This document shows positions 52,801 through 61,719 of a stretch of DNA of 64,000 bases, one piece after another. The stretch is from Microcyclospora pomicola (Eukaryota > Ascomycota > Dothideomycetes > Capnodiales): assembly GCA_002786065.1 (NCBI GenBank), contig NHNY01000005.1:992001-1056000 (forward strand), read 5' to 3'. How positions within the stretch are numbered: the first letter of the stretch is position 1; each line of letters opens with the position of its first letter. The notes beneath the pieces are model-generated. The model had not been told where the DNA came from, did not search any database, and worked only from the letters and a program-made list of their open reading frames with translations. Position numbers and translations under genes: made by a program.

Positions 52801-53605
52801 CATGGCACCCGATCGAAAAGATGACAGCGGACGCTTTGTGTCATAGGCGTTGGGACGAGCAGGTAGACTGAATCTTGCCGATTGGCATGTCGCTGCATCC
52901 TACCTCGATCTGGTTGGTGCGGGCTGGAGATCGCGTCCGCCAGATCTCGCAGCCGGCGTCTTAGCGGCACACGTTGTGGTGTTTTGCTCGATTGCGATCT
53001 CGCGGGCACGTTGCCGCCGACCTTCCCATCCGGGGCAAACGGAGATCGATCTCTACCTTTACCCTCCGTGCCCACTCTCGCACACCCATGGCCCATAGCA
53101 CTGCTTAGCACCAGCTTTTTAGCCTGCAAGCTATCGCCGACTCACTGGCGGCATATCGCACCACTTCTGGCCTTGCAGCTTTATTACCCTCGGGCCTGCT
53201 CCATCGCTCCCACTTGGTTTTCTTTCCCTTTCCTCTTCCCAGTTGCAATCTTTTATGACTGCTCGCCGTACCGTCTCCACGCATTTGTTATTAGACAAAT
53301 CCGCTCCGGCAGCATTGGCATCTGGAACAACCTGCAAAGCCCGCAAACCCCGCTTTCACATCGCTTACAGCCCCCTGCGCCCATACCTGACAGCTCCAAA
53401 ATCCTGTTTCCATCCGGACATCCTGTCTTCTACTAGCCACCTTTGTCTGAGCCAAAACCCGGCCTACTAATCCGACCGCTTCCGCGTCGGCCTTGGATAC
53501 CTATCTTCGCCACCTCCATTTTTACCACTTTCCAAACTGCTGGGCTCTCATATCCCACTCGTTCCATCTACACTACCACATTTTCATCGAAAAGTCGCCA
53601 CCAGC
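49808..53605. other. 3.8 kb gene-poor stretch before a conserved gene
   Basis: The longest interval with no supported protein gene. Open frames are short and show no family signal. From about 53050 to 53605 the plus strand is strongly C/T-rich with several short upstream open frames, which fits a long 5' leader for the gene at 53606. Fungal regulators often have such long upstream regions. No tRNA, 5S rRNA or repeat was recognised. Confidence 0.4.
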
Positions 53606-54879
53606 ATGCCTCCTCTTCGAACCATGCCGCCGGCAAAGCCAGTCAAGACCGAGCGGACCCATGAGGAGAACCAGGAGAGGTAAAGCTTGTCTCCTCATCC
53701 ATTCAAGTGTTACGACTAACAAAGGCTACTAGAGCATACATTGCAGCTTCCCGTCGTAGCGACAGGAGCTTAGAGGCTCGTGTCGAATCTGCTCGTCGAG
53801 CATCGGAGATCCACAAAAAGCGGACTGGTCGTTCGTTACGCGTGACTGAGCAGGATGTCATCAACGAAGAAATGTACGAGGAAGAAGACGATGATCTTCC
53901 TTTCCCGTACCGCCGGTTGAATTCCCATTTGATGACCAACGACACCTTCCTGGACCGACGCTTGCATTCGTACCTCGTCAACCAGGTTGCCATGCGTACC
54001 ATGGTCGGCCAGGCTGTGCAGAAGGCTTGGAATGAAAATTCCATGTATCCGCAAGCGATGCAAAGCCCAATGATGACTCCAGGATTTCAGAACTCGATGG
54101 CGCCACCACAATCGCGCTCCAATAGCCAGTACAGACAGTCGCCTTACCCCATATCGCAGAATCTTCACAGCCGTTCGGCTTCGATAGCATCCCCGCAGGA
54201 GATGAACTACACACACGCAGCCCAGGCTGGGTCTGCTGGTGACAAGTTCTCTGGAGACCGGCGCTCGTCACTTCCTGCACAGACTATTGCACCTCGCACG
54301 CCAGGTTCGCAGTCGAGCAATTCACCTGTCCTGGCACGTCATGATTCTTCATCCAGTCTGTCCCACCAGCAGGCTCTTCTCTCAACGGATACCTATGCAT
54401 CTAAGCCGCACCAGCAATCACAGCCATACTTCGCTGGCTCCGCATACAACATGGATCGCAATTCGACCAATCCGTTGACAACCAGTCTGCCATTGGACAC
54501 GCAACAGTTACTTGCTGGTGCACCTCTGGATTGGAACGATCCAATGATGCAAATGCTCATGCCGAATCAGATGGGCATGCAGTCACCTAGCTATTCATAC
54601 CACCCGAATGGAAATGGTAAGAGCGACACTGCCAAGACCGGTTTCGGGCTTTCTCAGACATTGGCGCCGGCGTCACTTGATACCAGCGGCACCAATACCG
54701 TGTCGCCATCTTCAATCGACACACCGTACACTGGCACTGATCTGAACTTTGACAACTCTTTCGGCAATTTCGATCTTTTCCAGAGCCAGCCGAACAGCAG
54801 CGGTCAGCTCACTCCCGGAGAAGGCGAGTTCGATAGCTTCATCAATGATGGAATGTGGGGCGAACAATCATTCGTCTGA
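53606..54879 (+). CDS. conserved Pezizomycotina protein of unknown function (EERAYIAASRR-type)
   Basis: Two exons (53606-53679 and 53733-54879) join to 406 residues. The first 120 residues hold a strongly conserved block, crossing the intron: THEENQERAYIAASRRSDRS, then RRASEIHKKRTGRSLRVTEQ and EEMYEEEDDDLP. I recall near-identical blocks in many filamentous ascomycetes without a named function. It is helical, highly charged, and could bind nucleic acid or a chromatin partner, but no known DNA-binding fold is visible. The rest is Gln/Ser/Pro/Asn/Met-rich and disordered, with an acidic aromatic tail (DLNFDNSFGNFDLF) like an activation domain. A transcription-linked role is inference. A second in-frame ATG at 53624 could also serve as start. 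Confidence 0.85.
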
Positions 54880-55742
54880 GATGTACAGCTCCGACATGGC
54901 AGATGAACTTGGACTTTATCCAACACATGGCATTCTCTCTACTCTCCTGCTTGGCTGAAAATTGTCAAGCACGGAGCCTGTATTAATACTTTTTGGTCAA
55001 GACTCATGGTCTTGCGCTCTTCTACACATATCGAGAGCTGCAATCACCATATGAGCAGCTTCAGCCACGACTGCTACGACTTTACGATTGGGTGGGAACT
55101 TGAATTCCGGGCGTGCTGGAATATATCCCACATCTATGGCTGGCGTTTTGGCTCTCGAAGTTGATATCGAACCCCGTGGGGCTGTGATGACTTGCGCGAG
55201 CAGCCTCCCACAAGGATTGTCGATCGAGTTGGATCTGACGTAGGCAGAGTGTGTTTATGGGAGCAGGCTTCGCTGCGAGCGAGAAGCTCTATCTGGTGCG
55301 GATGCACTACCAATATATAATTTTGAGTCTTCTTCACTCTACTCTGGTGTACACGTGGAGAGCAATGCAAATTCATCTCAATCTTGAACGCATTTATTTG
55401 CACATCCGCATCACTTTCATCGCAACAAAAACATGTGTCGCACCTGTGTAACGAGCCTTGTCATGTAAGGTAAGGAACAATCCGCCTGTATTCAAATATT
55501 GCCTGCGTGAGCCGGAGCAGTACACTGATTGACGCCCAGCAACGGTTGTCATGCGAATTCTGGCCATGTAAACAGATCAGACTTCGAGCGAGATACTTGG
55601 GACTAGTGCTCTGCTATGGCGAGCACGGCTATACCACGGCATCGCATGAATACAACAGTGAATGGCAGGACAATCGCATGCAATGAAGCGTCGCTAGCAA
55701 TATTCCTCAATCGTCTCGCGCAAACATTCTATTTCGCCGACC
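54880..55742. other. intergenic, no gene seen
   Basis: About 860 bases between two plus-strand genes. A CACGTG box near 55350 is the only motif noted. Confidence 0.45.
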
Positions 55743-58700
55743 ATGTCTCGCGTATCATTATCAGCCACGCCATGCCCGGCACCGCATTATGCAGCAGCAG
55801 CAGCAGCAGCGACCTCTACAGCTGACCGACGAGGTTCGCTCTCCGCGTACCAAACAGATGCCACCCTCACCAGCGACCTCGAGTACACACGCGCGGATCT
55901 CCAGCAAGAATTCCGTGCCGCCCGTCCGCGTCGCCGCTCGACGTTTATGCGCAAGGCAGAACGGCGCGCCGCTGGCATCACCATCTTCGAGGATGTGCTC
56001 GAGGATCAAGAGATGGCTGGGTTCGCAGAAGTGTTACCGAAGCTGCCCGGGGCCACGTTGCTAAGTAGAAAGGCAATTCGGGTGCCTGTGCAGCAAGCGG
56101 TGGTAGAGGAAGAGGGAGAAAACGAACAACACGAAGTGGTCAGCGTGCTGGAGAAACCGCGCATGCCTCGCAGACCAAGCGAAGTGGGATCGGCAAGGAG
56201 GCAGTCGCGAGTTTCTACGGCGCCGGTGTGTCTGGATTTCGATCTCGTTGATGAGCCGCGAGTGGCTGGGAAGGATGAAAGCAGGACGCGCAATGGGTTG
56301 AAGAAGGATCCCAGACGGCGGACAATCTTCGTACCAGCGGATGATACTACCCTACTTACAATTCATCCCGGTGCTGAGAACACAGCGAGACTGGACGACA
56401 CTTTCCAGATTCCTGGATATCCCGCGCGTCGTGCAGAGCCTGCCACGCAGCAGCGCCCGCGGTCAGACCTGATCGAGGACAAGGTCGGGTCGCAAAAACG
56501 TTCAAGGATGTCTTTGAGCGTTGCACCGAAACGGCTTCCACTTCAGCAGATGCTGGCGAATGATGATCATGCCGCCAACGTTGATATCGATGGTCAGAAT
56601 GGGGGAAAGGAGAATGTGGCTCCTAGAAGTTCGAGATTGTTGTTGAGTCAAGACCAGAAAGTTACGAAGGTCACAGAAGCGCCTACTAGACCGAAAACAC
56701 ACAGTATGCAGTTCGGAAGTGCTAGCGCTGCTTCAAGCAGACTGCTTCGGCCAACTATCGCTTCTCAAGCTGGACAAAATTTTACGGCTCGAAAGGCAGT
56801 GCCTCTGCCACGTCAAACAGCTAAGCCTGCACTCCAGGAGCGTCGGAATTCTACGCTACCATCGACCTATACGGCAAGAGTCTCAGTAAATCATGTCGCT
56901 AGATCACGTCTCTCGGCCGTTGGTAGCAGTCTGACGTCCGAAGTCTCCCCACCTAGCTCGTCTGATCGCAAAGAAGGCCATCCTAGCAAGAAACGAGCTC
57001 CCTCCAAAGCTCTCGGGGGTCCCGCCCCCAAAACATCCAGACTGCTTCAATATGCCGTGCTGAGCGAAGACGTTGCTCAGCCTCAGATGTACGAAGAGAG
57101 CTGGCTTGGTCATCAAGAGACTTCACTGACGGAGCTCATCAACGACATTTTCGCAAATGCCAATCCGCCGTCATTCGATGAAAGCAAAGGCCACACGATC
57201 CTCCGAAAGCACATGATCGCGATCTACCATCAGCCGCACGTGAATCTACTACACAAGCGTCTACAAGCATCCTTACTCTACGGAGCTCTTGCGCGGCCGA
57301 AGGATGGATCGAACTCACCACATCCAGCAAACGATATCGGTCTTCGCAAGCAGTTCCTTGGTCTGTGGCTCAATAACTACACCGAGAGCGCTCTTTGTGC
57401 TGCAGCAGAAGTCGTCACCGGTCGCCAGGTGCCGCGCCGTAGCCGCAGTCTTCAAGCTGGACTGGAGTCGAGTGAGACTCTGCTAGACCCAGCGAAGAGT
57501 CGCCGTACCTTGACTGGGTTCCTCGAGACTTTCTTCGTCCTGGTTGAAGACGTCGGCACAGATGGCGACCACAGCACCGGCGATTTGGGGCCTCAGCGCT
57601 GGCGGAAAACCATCCTGCGAAGTCTCATGCTGATATGGTTGCTTGACCGAGCAAAGTCATCTGGGTACATTGAGGGTTGCCTCTTCAAGCGGACTGCGAC
57701 AAAGAAGTCTTCTGCAATAGTATTGAACTGGCTGGCAAGCATGATGATGCCAGGAATAGGCGATATCTCTCGCACTCTCCGACACCTCGATTACGAAGTT
57801 TCTCACGTCCAAGACCCGCTTGACGAGGTGGTCTACCGTATTGAAAACCTTGCTGTGGATCTCCGCGATGGCATTGTCTTGTCGCGGCTGATGGAGATTT
57901 TGCTGTTCTCCTCCACAAACAACGGACGATCACGGGAGCATATACCAGAGGATGCAACCGTCACAATTCAATTGCCAGATGCCACATGTCTCGAGAGTAC
58001 GGTATACCAGGCTGATGGTTTACGGTGCCCACGCGTCCTCAGCCAGCACCTCAAGATGCCATGTCTCGGTCGTGCGCAGAAACTGTACAACGTCCAGGTG
58101 GCACTCAGTGCGCTTGGCCAAGTCGCTGGTATCTCCGATGCAGCCGCACAAGACCTCACACCAGAGGACATCGTGGACGGGCATCGTGAGAAGACGATCA
58201 ACTTCCTTTGGTCGCTGGTCAGCTCCCACGGACTCCCGACGCTTATAGACTGGGAGGAATTGAAGCTCGACATCCAACGCTTAGACACCAACAATTCTCA
58301 CTTCGCTGGTTCCGCCACGACAGACGCTGACTGGTTAAAGGCTTGGGCAGTAGCCCATGGGAAACGCGCTGGTCTCCAAATCAGTAATCTGACCACCAGC
58401 TTCGCCAACGGCGCCGCATACACTGCGATCCTAGACGCCTTCGGATCCGCCTTGCCCTGTGGTCCGGCAACCTCTCAACGTGCCTTGAGCAGTCCATCTC
58501 TTGAAACGCGCCTGCGCTCCCTCGGCTGCAGCGCCGCTTTCATCAAGCAGCTCGCCACCCCACTTGGCCTCATCCCGAGCGAAGCCACTACCATCTCCAA
58601 CCTCGCCTTGCTCGCCTCACGCCTGCTCCCACTTGCACGCCGTCAGCGTGCTGCACTCACCCTGCAGCGATTCTTCCGTCGTCGCCGGGCTAGGACCACA

Positions 58701-58961
58701 GCATCGCGGCGTGTAGCCCTGATGCGCCTGGCACATGCTTGTGCTGCCGTCGTATGCGTTCGGCAAAGAGTGGTCGAGGCTGCGGTCGTGTTACAACGGA
58801 GCTGGCGCGCCGTGCTCGACGCTCGCATCGTGCGCTTGAATGGTGACGTGACAGGCTTCCAGGCTATGGCGCGGGCTTGGCGGTTGCGGAGAAGCACCAA
58901 GCGGGCTCTCGGTCGAGCTGGTGGCGCTGGCAGAAATGGTGGCTGGGGACTGGAGTGGTGA
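55743..58961 (+). CDS. ASPM/Sha1-like calmodulin-binding spindle protein
   Basis: A single exon of 1072 residues from ATG 55743. The N-terminal 450 residues are disordered, basic, with Ser/Pro and Arg/Lys-rich patches and a polyalanine run (17-22) encoded by a GCA repeat. The central part (about 470-680) is helical. Two calponin-homology-like domains follow: one around 690-840 (DPLDEVVYRIENLAVDLRDG and EKTINFLWSLVS) and one around 860-915 (DADWLKAWAVAHGK). An IQ motif (ALTLQRFFRRRRART) lies near 970-985, and a second basic helix follows. This is the order of abnormal-spindle/ASPM proteins, called Sha1 in Aspergillus. They bind calmodulin and act at spindle poles and septa. The tail after the IQ region is short compared with animal ASPM. 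Confidence 0.82.
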   Translation: MSRVSLSATPCPAPHYAAAAAAATSTADRRGSLSAYQTDATLTSDLEYTRADLQQEFRAARPRRRSTFMRKAERRAAGITIFEDVLEDQEMAGFAEVLPKLPGATLLSRKAIRVPVQQAVVEEEGENEQHEVVSVLEKPRMPRRPSEVGSARRQSRVSTAPVCLDFDLVDEPRVAGKDESRTRNGLKKDPRRRTIFVPADDTTLLTIHPGAENTARLDDTFQIPGYPARRAEPATQQRPRSDLIEDKVGSQKRSRMSLSVAPKRLPLQQMLANDDHAANVDIDGQNGGKENVAPRSSRLLLSQDQKVTKVTEAPTRPKTHSMQFGSASAASSRLLRPTIASQAGQNFTARKAVPLPRQTAKPALQERRNSTLPSTYTARVSVNHVARSRLSAVGSSLTSEVSPPSSSDRKEGHPSKKRAPSKALGGPAPKTSRLLQYAVLSEDVAQPQMYEESWLGHQETSLTELINDIFANANPPSFDESKGHTILRKHMIAIYHQPHVNLLHKRLQASLLYGALARPKDGSNSPHPANDIGLRKQFLGLWLNNYTESALCAAAEVVTGRQVPRRSRSLQAGLESSETLLDPAKSRRTLTGFLETFFVLVEDVGTDGDHSTGDLGPQRWRKTILRSLMLIWLLDRAKSSGYIEGCLFKRTATKKSSAIVLNWLASMMMPGIGDISRTLRHLDYEVSHVQDPLDEVVYRIENLAVDLRDGIVLSRLMEILLFSSTNNGRSREHIPEDATVTIQLPDATCLESTVYQADGLRCPRVLSQHLKMPCLGRAQKLYNVQVALSALGQVAGISDAAAQDLTPEDIVDGHREKTINFLWSLVSSHGLPTLIDWEELKLDIQRLDTNNSHFAGSATTDADWLKAWAVAHGKRAGLQISNLTTSFANGAAYTAILDAFGSALPCGPATSQRALSSPSLETRLRSLGCSAAFIKQLATPLGLIPSEATTISNLALLASRLLPLARRQRAALTLQRFFRRRRARTTASRRVALMRLAHACAAVVCVRQRVVEAAVVLQRSWRAVLDARIVRLNGDVTGFQAMARAWRLRRSTKRALGRAGGAGRNGGWGLEW
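55791..55810 (+). repeat. GCA trinucleotide repeat coding for polyalanine
   Basis: Six GCA units plus GC in the Sha1-like gene, in frame, giving six alanines. A length-variable site is possible between strains. Confidence 0.85.
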
Positions 58962-59505
58962 CCGCGCTCGTGTCGAGGTGCTGTTGCAAGAGAACGGTTG
59001 GATCATTTACAGATACGATTGTCTTGAGTAGCATTCGTTGGGGATTCGAATGGATATTGTAGCAATGATAGGAATAGCAGACATTCGTTGGGATTGGAAC
59101 AGACATTGTAGCAATGATAGGAATAGCAGACCTTCGTTCTTTGCCGCTTCATCAATATGAACAGCTGTTACATGTATCATCATCCTTCATAACATGGACC
59201 GCTTCGCGCCACTTCACTTCGTCTATCTACATGCTTCTTCGGAGTATATATCATTGCTGCCATTATACAGCAAGGTTATGTCTAGCTTTAGCCTCAGGCT
59301 CAAATTACTTGGAGCCTGTGTCTTTTCTCCATCACGCTTCATGGTCGAGTCGTCAACAGAGGCCGGTCAGACACGCTCATCGGGTTCATGACTTGGTTTT
59401 TTGATGCCACGTGTTGCATGACGGCTACATGTATTCTGAGCAACCCTGGTCCCCACAGTGTACAATGAAGTTTCGTCCTGTCTGACTCTTGCCGTGAACG
59501 ACTGA
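58962..59505. other. intergenic between convergent genes
   Basis: Holds the 3' flanks of the Sha1-like gene and MON1, and a 50-base tandem duplication (listed separately). Confidence 0.5.
59033..59131 (+). repeat. tandem duplication, about 50-base unit, two copies
   Basis: Copy 1 (59033-59082) and copy 2 (59083-59131) both start ATTCGTTGGG and end GTAGCAATGATAGGAATAGC followed by AGAC. They differ by a few bases and one indel. A short third piece (CTTCGTT) follows. It lies in the probable 3' untranslated part of the Sha1-like gene. Confidence 0.9.
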
Positions 59506-61419
59506 CTAAAAGACCGCTCCACCAATGATAAACACGCGCTCCTCTTCCCTTCGTATCCACTGCACGATCCTGTTCGCACCTTGCACCAACGCTGCACGCG
59601 GCGCGGACGGCCCCGCTACGCAGTAGAGCTCGAACAGTGGCGTTTCCCAGGCCAACGCGGTGGCATCTTGCGCGATGCAGTGCTGAACCTTGAGGTGGGC
59701 TGTGCGGGAGTGTATGCTGTCGTGAAGCTTATGATACAGTGACATCAATTTTCGTCGAGCGACGACGCCGTCAAAGCGCGGTGAGAGGGAGGGCATCGTG
59801 AATTGAACGTTGCCACGAGATTTGTACAAGAAGTGGTGTAGGACGGTCCCCGGAAGGATCTCGGCACAAGAGGAGTGACCTTTTTCGATGGCGGCGGCGA
59901 GCACCGAGATGCTACCATTCTCTTCGAGGTGACTCACGAGGCTATCGCGCATGTCCCGAAGCTCGAAGAACGAATCTTTGTTGGCGGAAATCAAGACGAT
60001 GGCGAGCTCGTCCGTTCGGTCTGAGGACTCGGAGTGTCCATGAGACGTAGATGTCGTAGAGAAGAAGCTGACATACATGTAAAGGAACCCTGTGTTGTTG
60101 AATCCAGGCAAGCACAATGGGATCCAATTCTCGCCCCCGCCAGCTTTGACGCTGCCGGCTTCAAAAAGCATATTGAAAATTAGATGCAGGTCGCCCGGGT
60201 GTAACGAGTGCTTCTTAGGCCTCACCACACTCACTAGGCGGCCGGCGGCAACAATAAGGCCGTACAACAAGTTCGGGGATCGAGCTTTGAGAAGAGTGTC
60301 GTTGATGATCTGTCGGTGAGACTTTCTCAAGCGCAGACACTCCAGCGCAGAAAGCAGTGTGGACGGTGAGCCTCGTGTGAAGCCGTCAGCCAGACCATCA
60401 AGAAGAACGTCGGTGCCTTGTAGAGGCCGACGGAGGTCAGTGGATGGACGGTGAGAGAACATCTTCTCCAGACTGGGAAGAGTCAGGGTTGACAAAATCT
60501 GTGTATATAAGGACTCCAACTGCACACGCAGCTGAGCATCGCTCTCAGCTAAGCGACTGACCGCGATCAAACTCAGAGGGCCTTTTGACAAGACCACGAA
60601 ACGAGCTTCCCCGGCCGTGAAGCCTTTCAAGGCATCGTCCGTGTCTTGGTAAAATGATATAAGTGTCTGAGCAATGCCAATGTGGTTACTGATGAGCTGA
60701 TCATTGCCGTGTCGGCTATATATTGGCTTGCCAGAAGCGGACAGGATGAAAAAATGCTTCAGCTTGGACTTCCACGCTAATTGTCGTGCATCCTCGTCGT
60801 TTTTGTCAGAGTCAACATCTTCAAATTCGTGCTCCATCTGCACGCTGATTGGGTCGTGATCGAGAGGGCTGACCTCGAAAGGATCATCTCGCTCGAGCCG
60901 AGCATTTGAAAGGTTCCATGCTTGGCTTTTATCGTCTAGAACGTCATCTCCAAGTGTACTGTCACCGTCCACTCTGGCATTCAATGTCGGTACATAGCTT
61001 CGAAGACTTGCAGAGTCGTCGGCCACACTGTTACTTCTGCTGGAGAAGCGATTCATGTGTTGGAGACTAGGCTGCCGGGACACTGCTCGACTGCTCGAGG
61101 ATCCTTGCGCTCCCAAGAGATCTCCACGGGTCTGGCTGTGAACATCGGCCAGAGATAACGCGGTAGTAGCTTGAGATTGCAACTGAGGACGTGATGTCCG
61201 AGATGATAAGCGCAAAGAGCCTGCATGGGATGGATGAGTGAGGTTGAGAGTTGGCCGTGGTGGCAATGGAGGAGGCGTCAATTCTTGGGAATTGGCCATT
61301 GTTTCGTGTGAATCCCCTGAATTGTGCGTTTCATCATTTCTGGTATTATCAGATCCGGCTTGGGTTGAGACGCTGCCGCTGAAATCAGCCATTGACGTGG
61401 CATTCTCTATATCTGACAT
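59506..61419 (-). CDS. MON1: vacuolar fusion protein Mon1
   Basis: A single exon of 637 residues from ATG 61419, near the yeast length of 644. The first 200 residues are disordered, Ser/Pro/Thr-rich. The conserved core begins at about 213 with KLKHFFILSASGKPIYSRHG, the first longin domain. Further signature blocks are FVVLSKGPLSLIAVS, LPCLPGF-like PLCLPGFNNTGFLYMYVSFF and the C-terminal CVAGP with the last helix IVQWIRREEERVF. Mon1 with Ccz1 is the guanine nucleotide exchange factor for the Rab7-type GTPase Ypt7, needed for endosome-vacuole and autophagosome-vacuole fusion. Nothing is missing. It is head to head with DOP1, 300 bases apart, another membrane-traffic gene. Confidence 0.94.
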   Translation of the reverse strand: MSDIENATSMADFSGSVSTQAGSDNTRNDETHNSGDSHETMANSQELTPPPLPPRPTLNLTHPSHAGSLRLSSRTSRPQLQSQATTALSLADVHSQTRGDLLGAQGSSSSRAVSRQPSLQHMNRFSSRSNSVADDSASLRSYVPTLNARVDGDSTLGDDVLDDKSQAWNLSNARLERDDPFEVSPLDHDPISVQMEHEFEDVDSDKNDEDARQLAWKSKLKHFFILSASGKPIYSRHGNDQLISNHIGIAQTLISFYQDTDDALKGFTAGEARFVVLSKGPLSLIAVSRLAESDAQLRVQLESLYTQILSTLTLPSLEKMFSHRPSTDLRRPLQGTDVLLDGLADGFTRGSPSTLLSALECLRLRKSHRQIINDTLLKARSPNLLYGLIVAAGRLVSVVRPKKHSLHPGDLHLIFNMLFEAGSVKAGGGENWIPLCLPGFNNTGFLYMYVSFFSTTSTSHGHSESSDRTDELAIVLISANKDSFFELRDMRDSLVSHLEENGSISVLAAAIEKGHSSCAEILPGTVLHHFLYKSRGNVQFTMPSLSPRFDGVVARRKLMSLYHKLHDSIHSRTAHLKVQHCIAQDATALAWETPLFELYCVAGPSAPRAALVQGANRIVQWIRREEERVFIIGGAVF

Positions 61420-61719
61420 GTTCGAGTAGGCACAGCATCTTCGATGTCTTCATTTTAACCCGCGGGAGCTTCGACGAGGAACATTGTCCGCATCTGAGAA
61501 AGCTGAGGTAGAATATTCATGATTGGAACGCATGCGCGCATCTCGGATGTAGTCATGATGCACGTGACTAGTATTCTTCTTCGAGCTAGCGCTCACGACC
61601 GTCTGCGCTGTCTACAGTATGCACAGAAGAGCAACGTGTGCTCGGCAACAACCGTTCTTGTTGCTGTTGTAGTTCACTGCCATGTATGAACATCGACTCT
61701 CTGGCAAGTATTCAAGGAT
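61420..61719. promoter_or_regulatory. shared divergent promoter region MON1 / DOP1
   Basis: A 300-base interval between divergent starts with a CACGTG box at 61561-61566. No TATA box is clear. Confidence 0.4.

Noticed and set aside
3805-61566. CACGTG boxes in many promoter intervals (3805, 7366, 9415, 18882, 20432, 61561).
   Set aside because: About 15 are expected by chance in 64 kb and several also lie in coding sequence, so I do not claim enrichment or a shared regulon.
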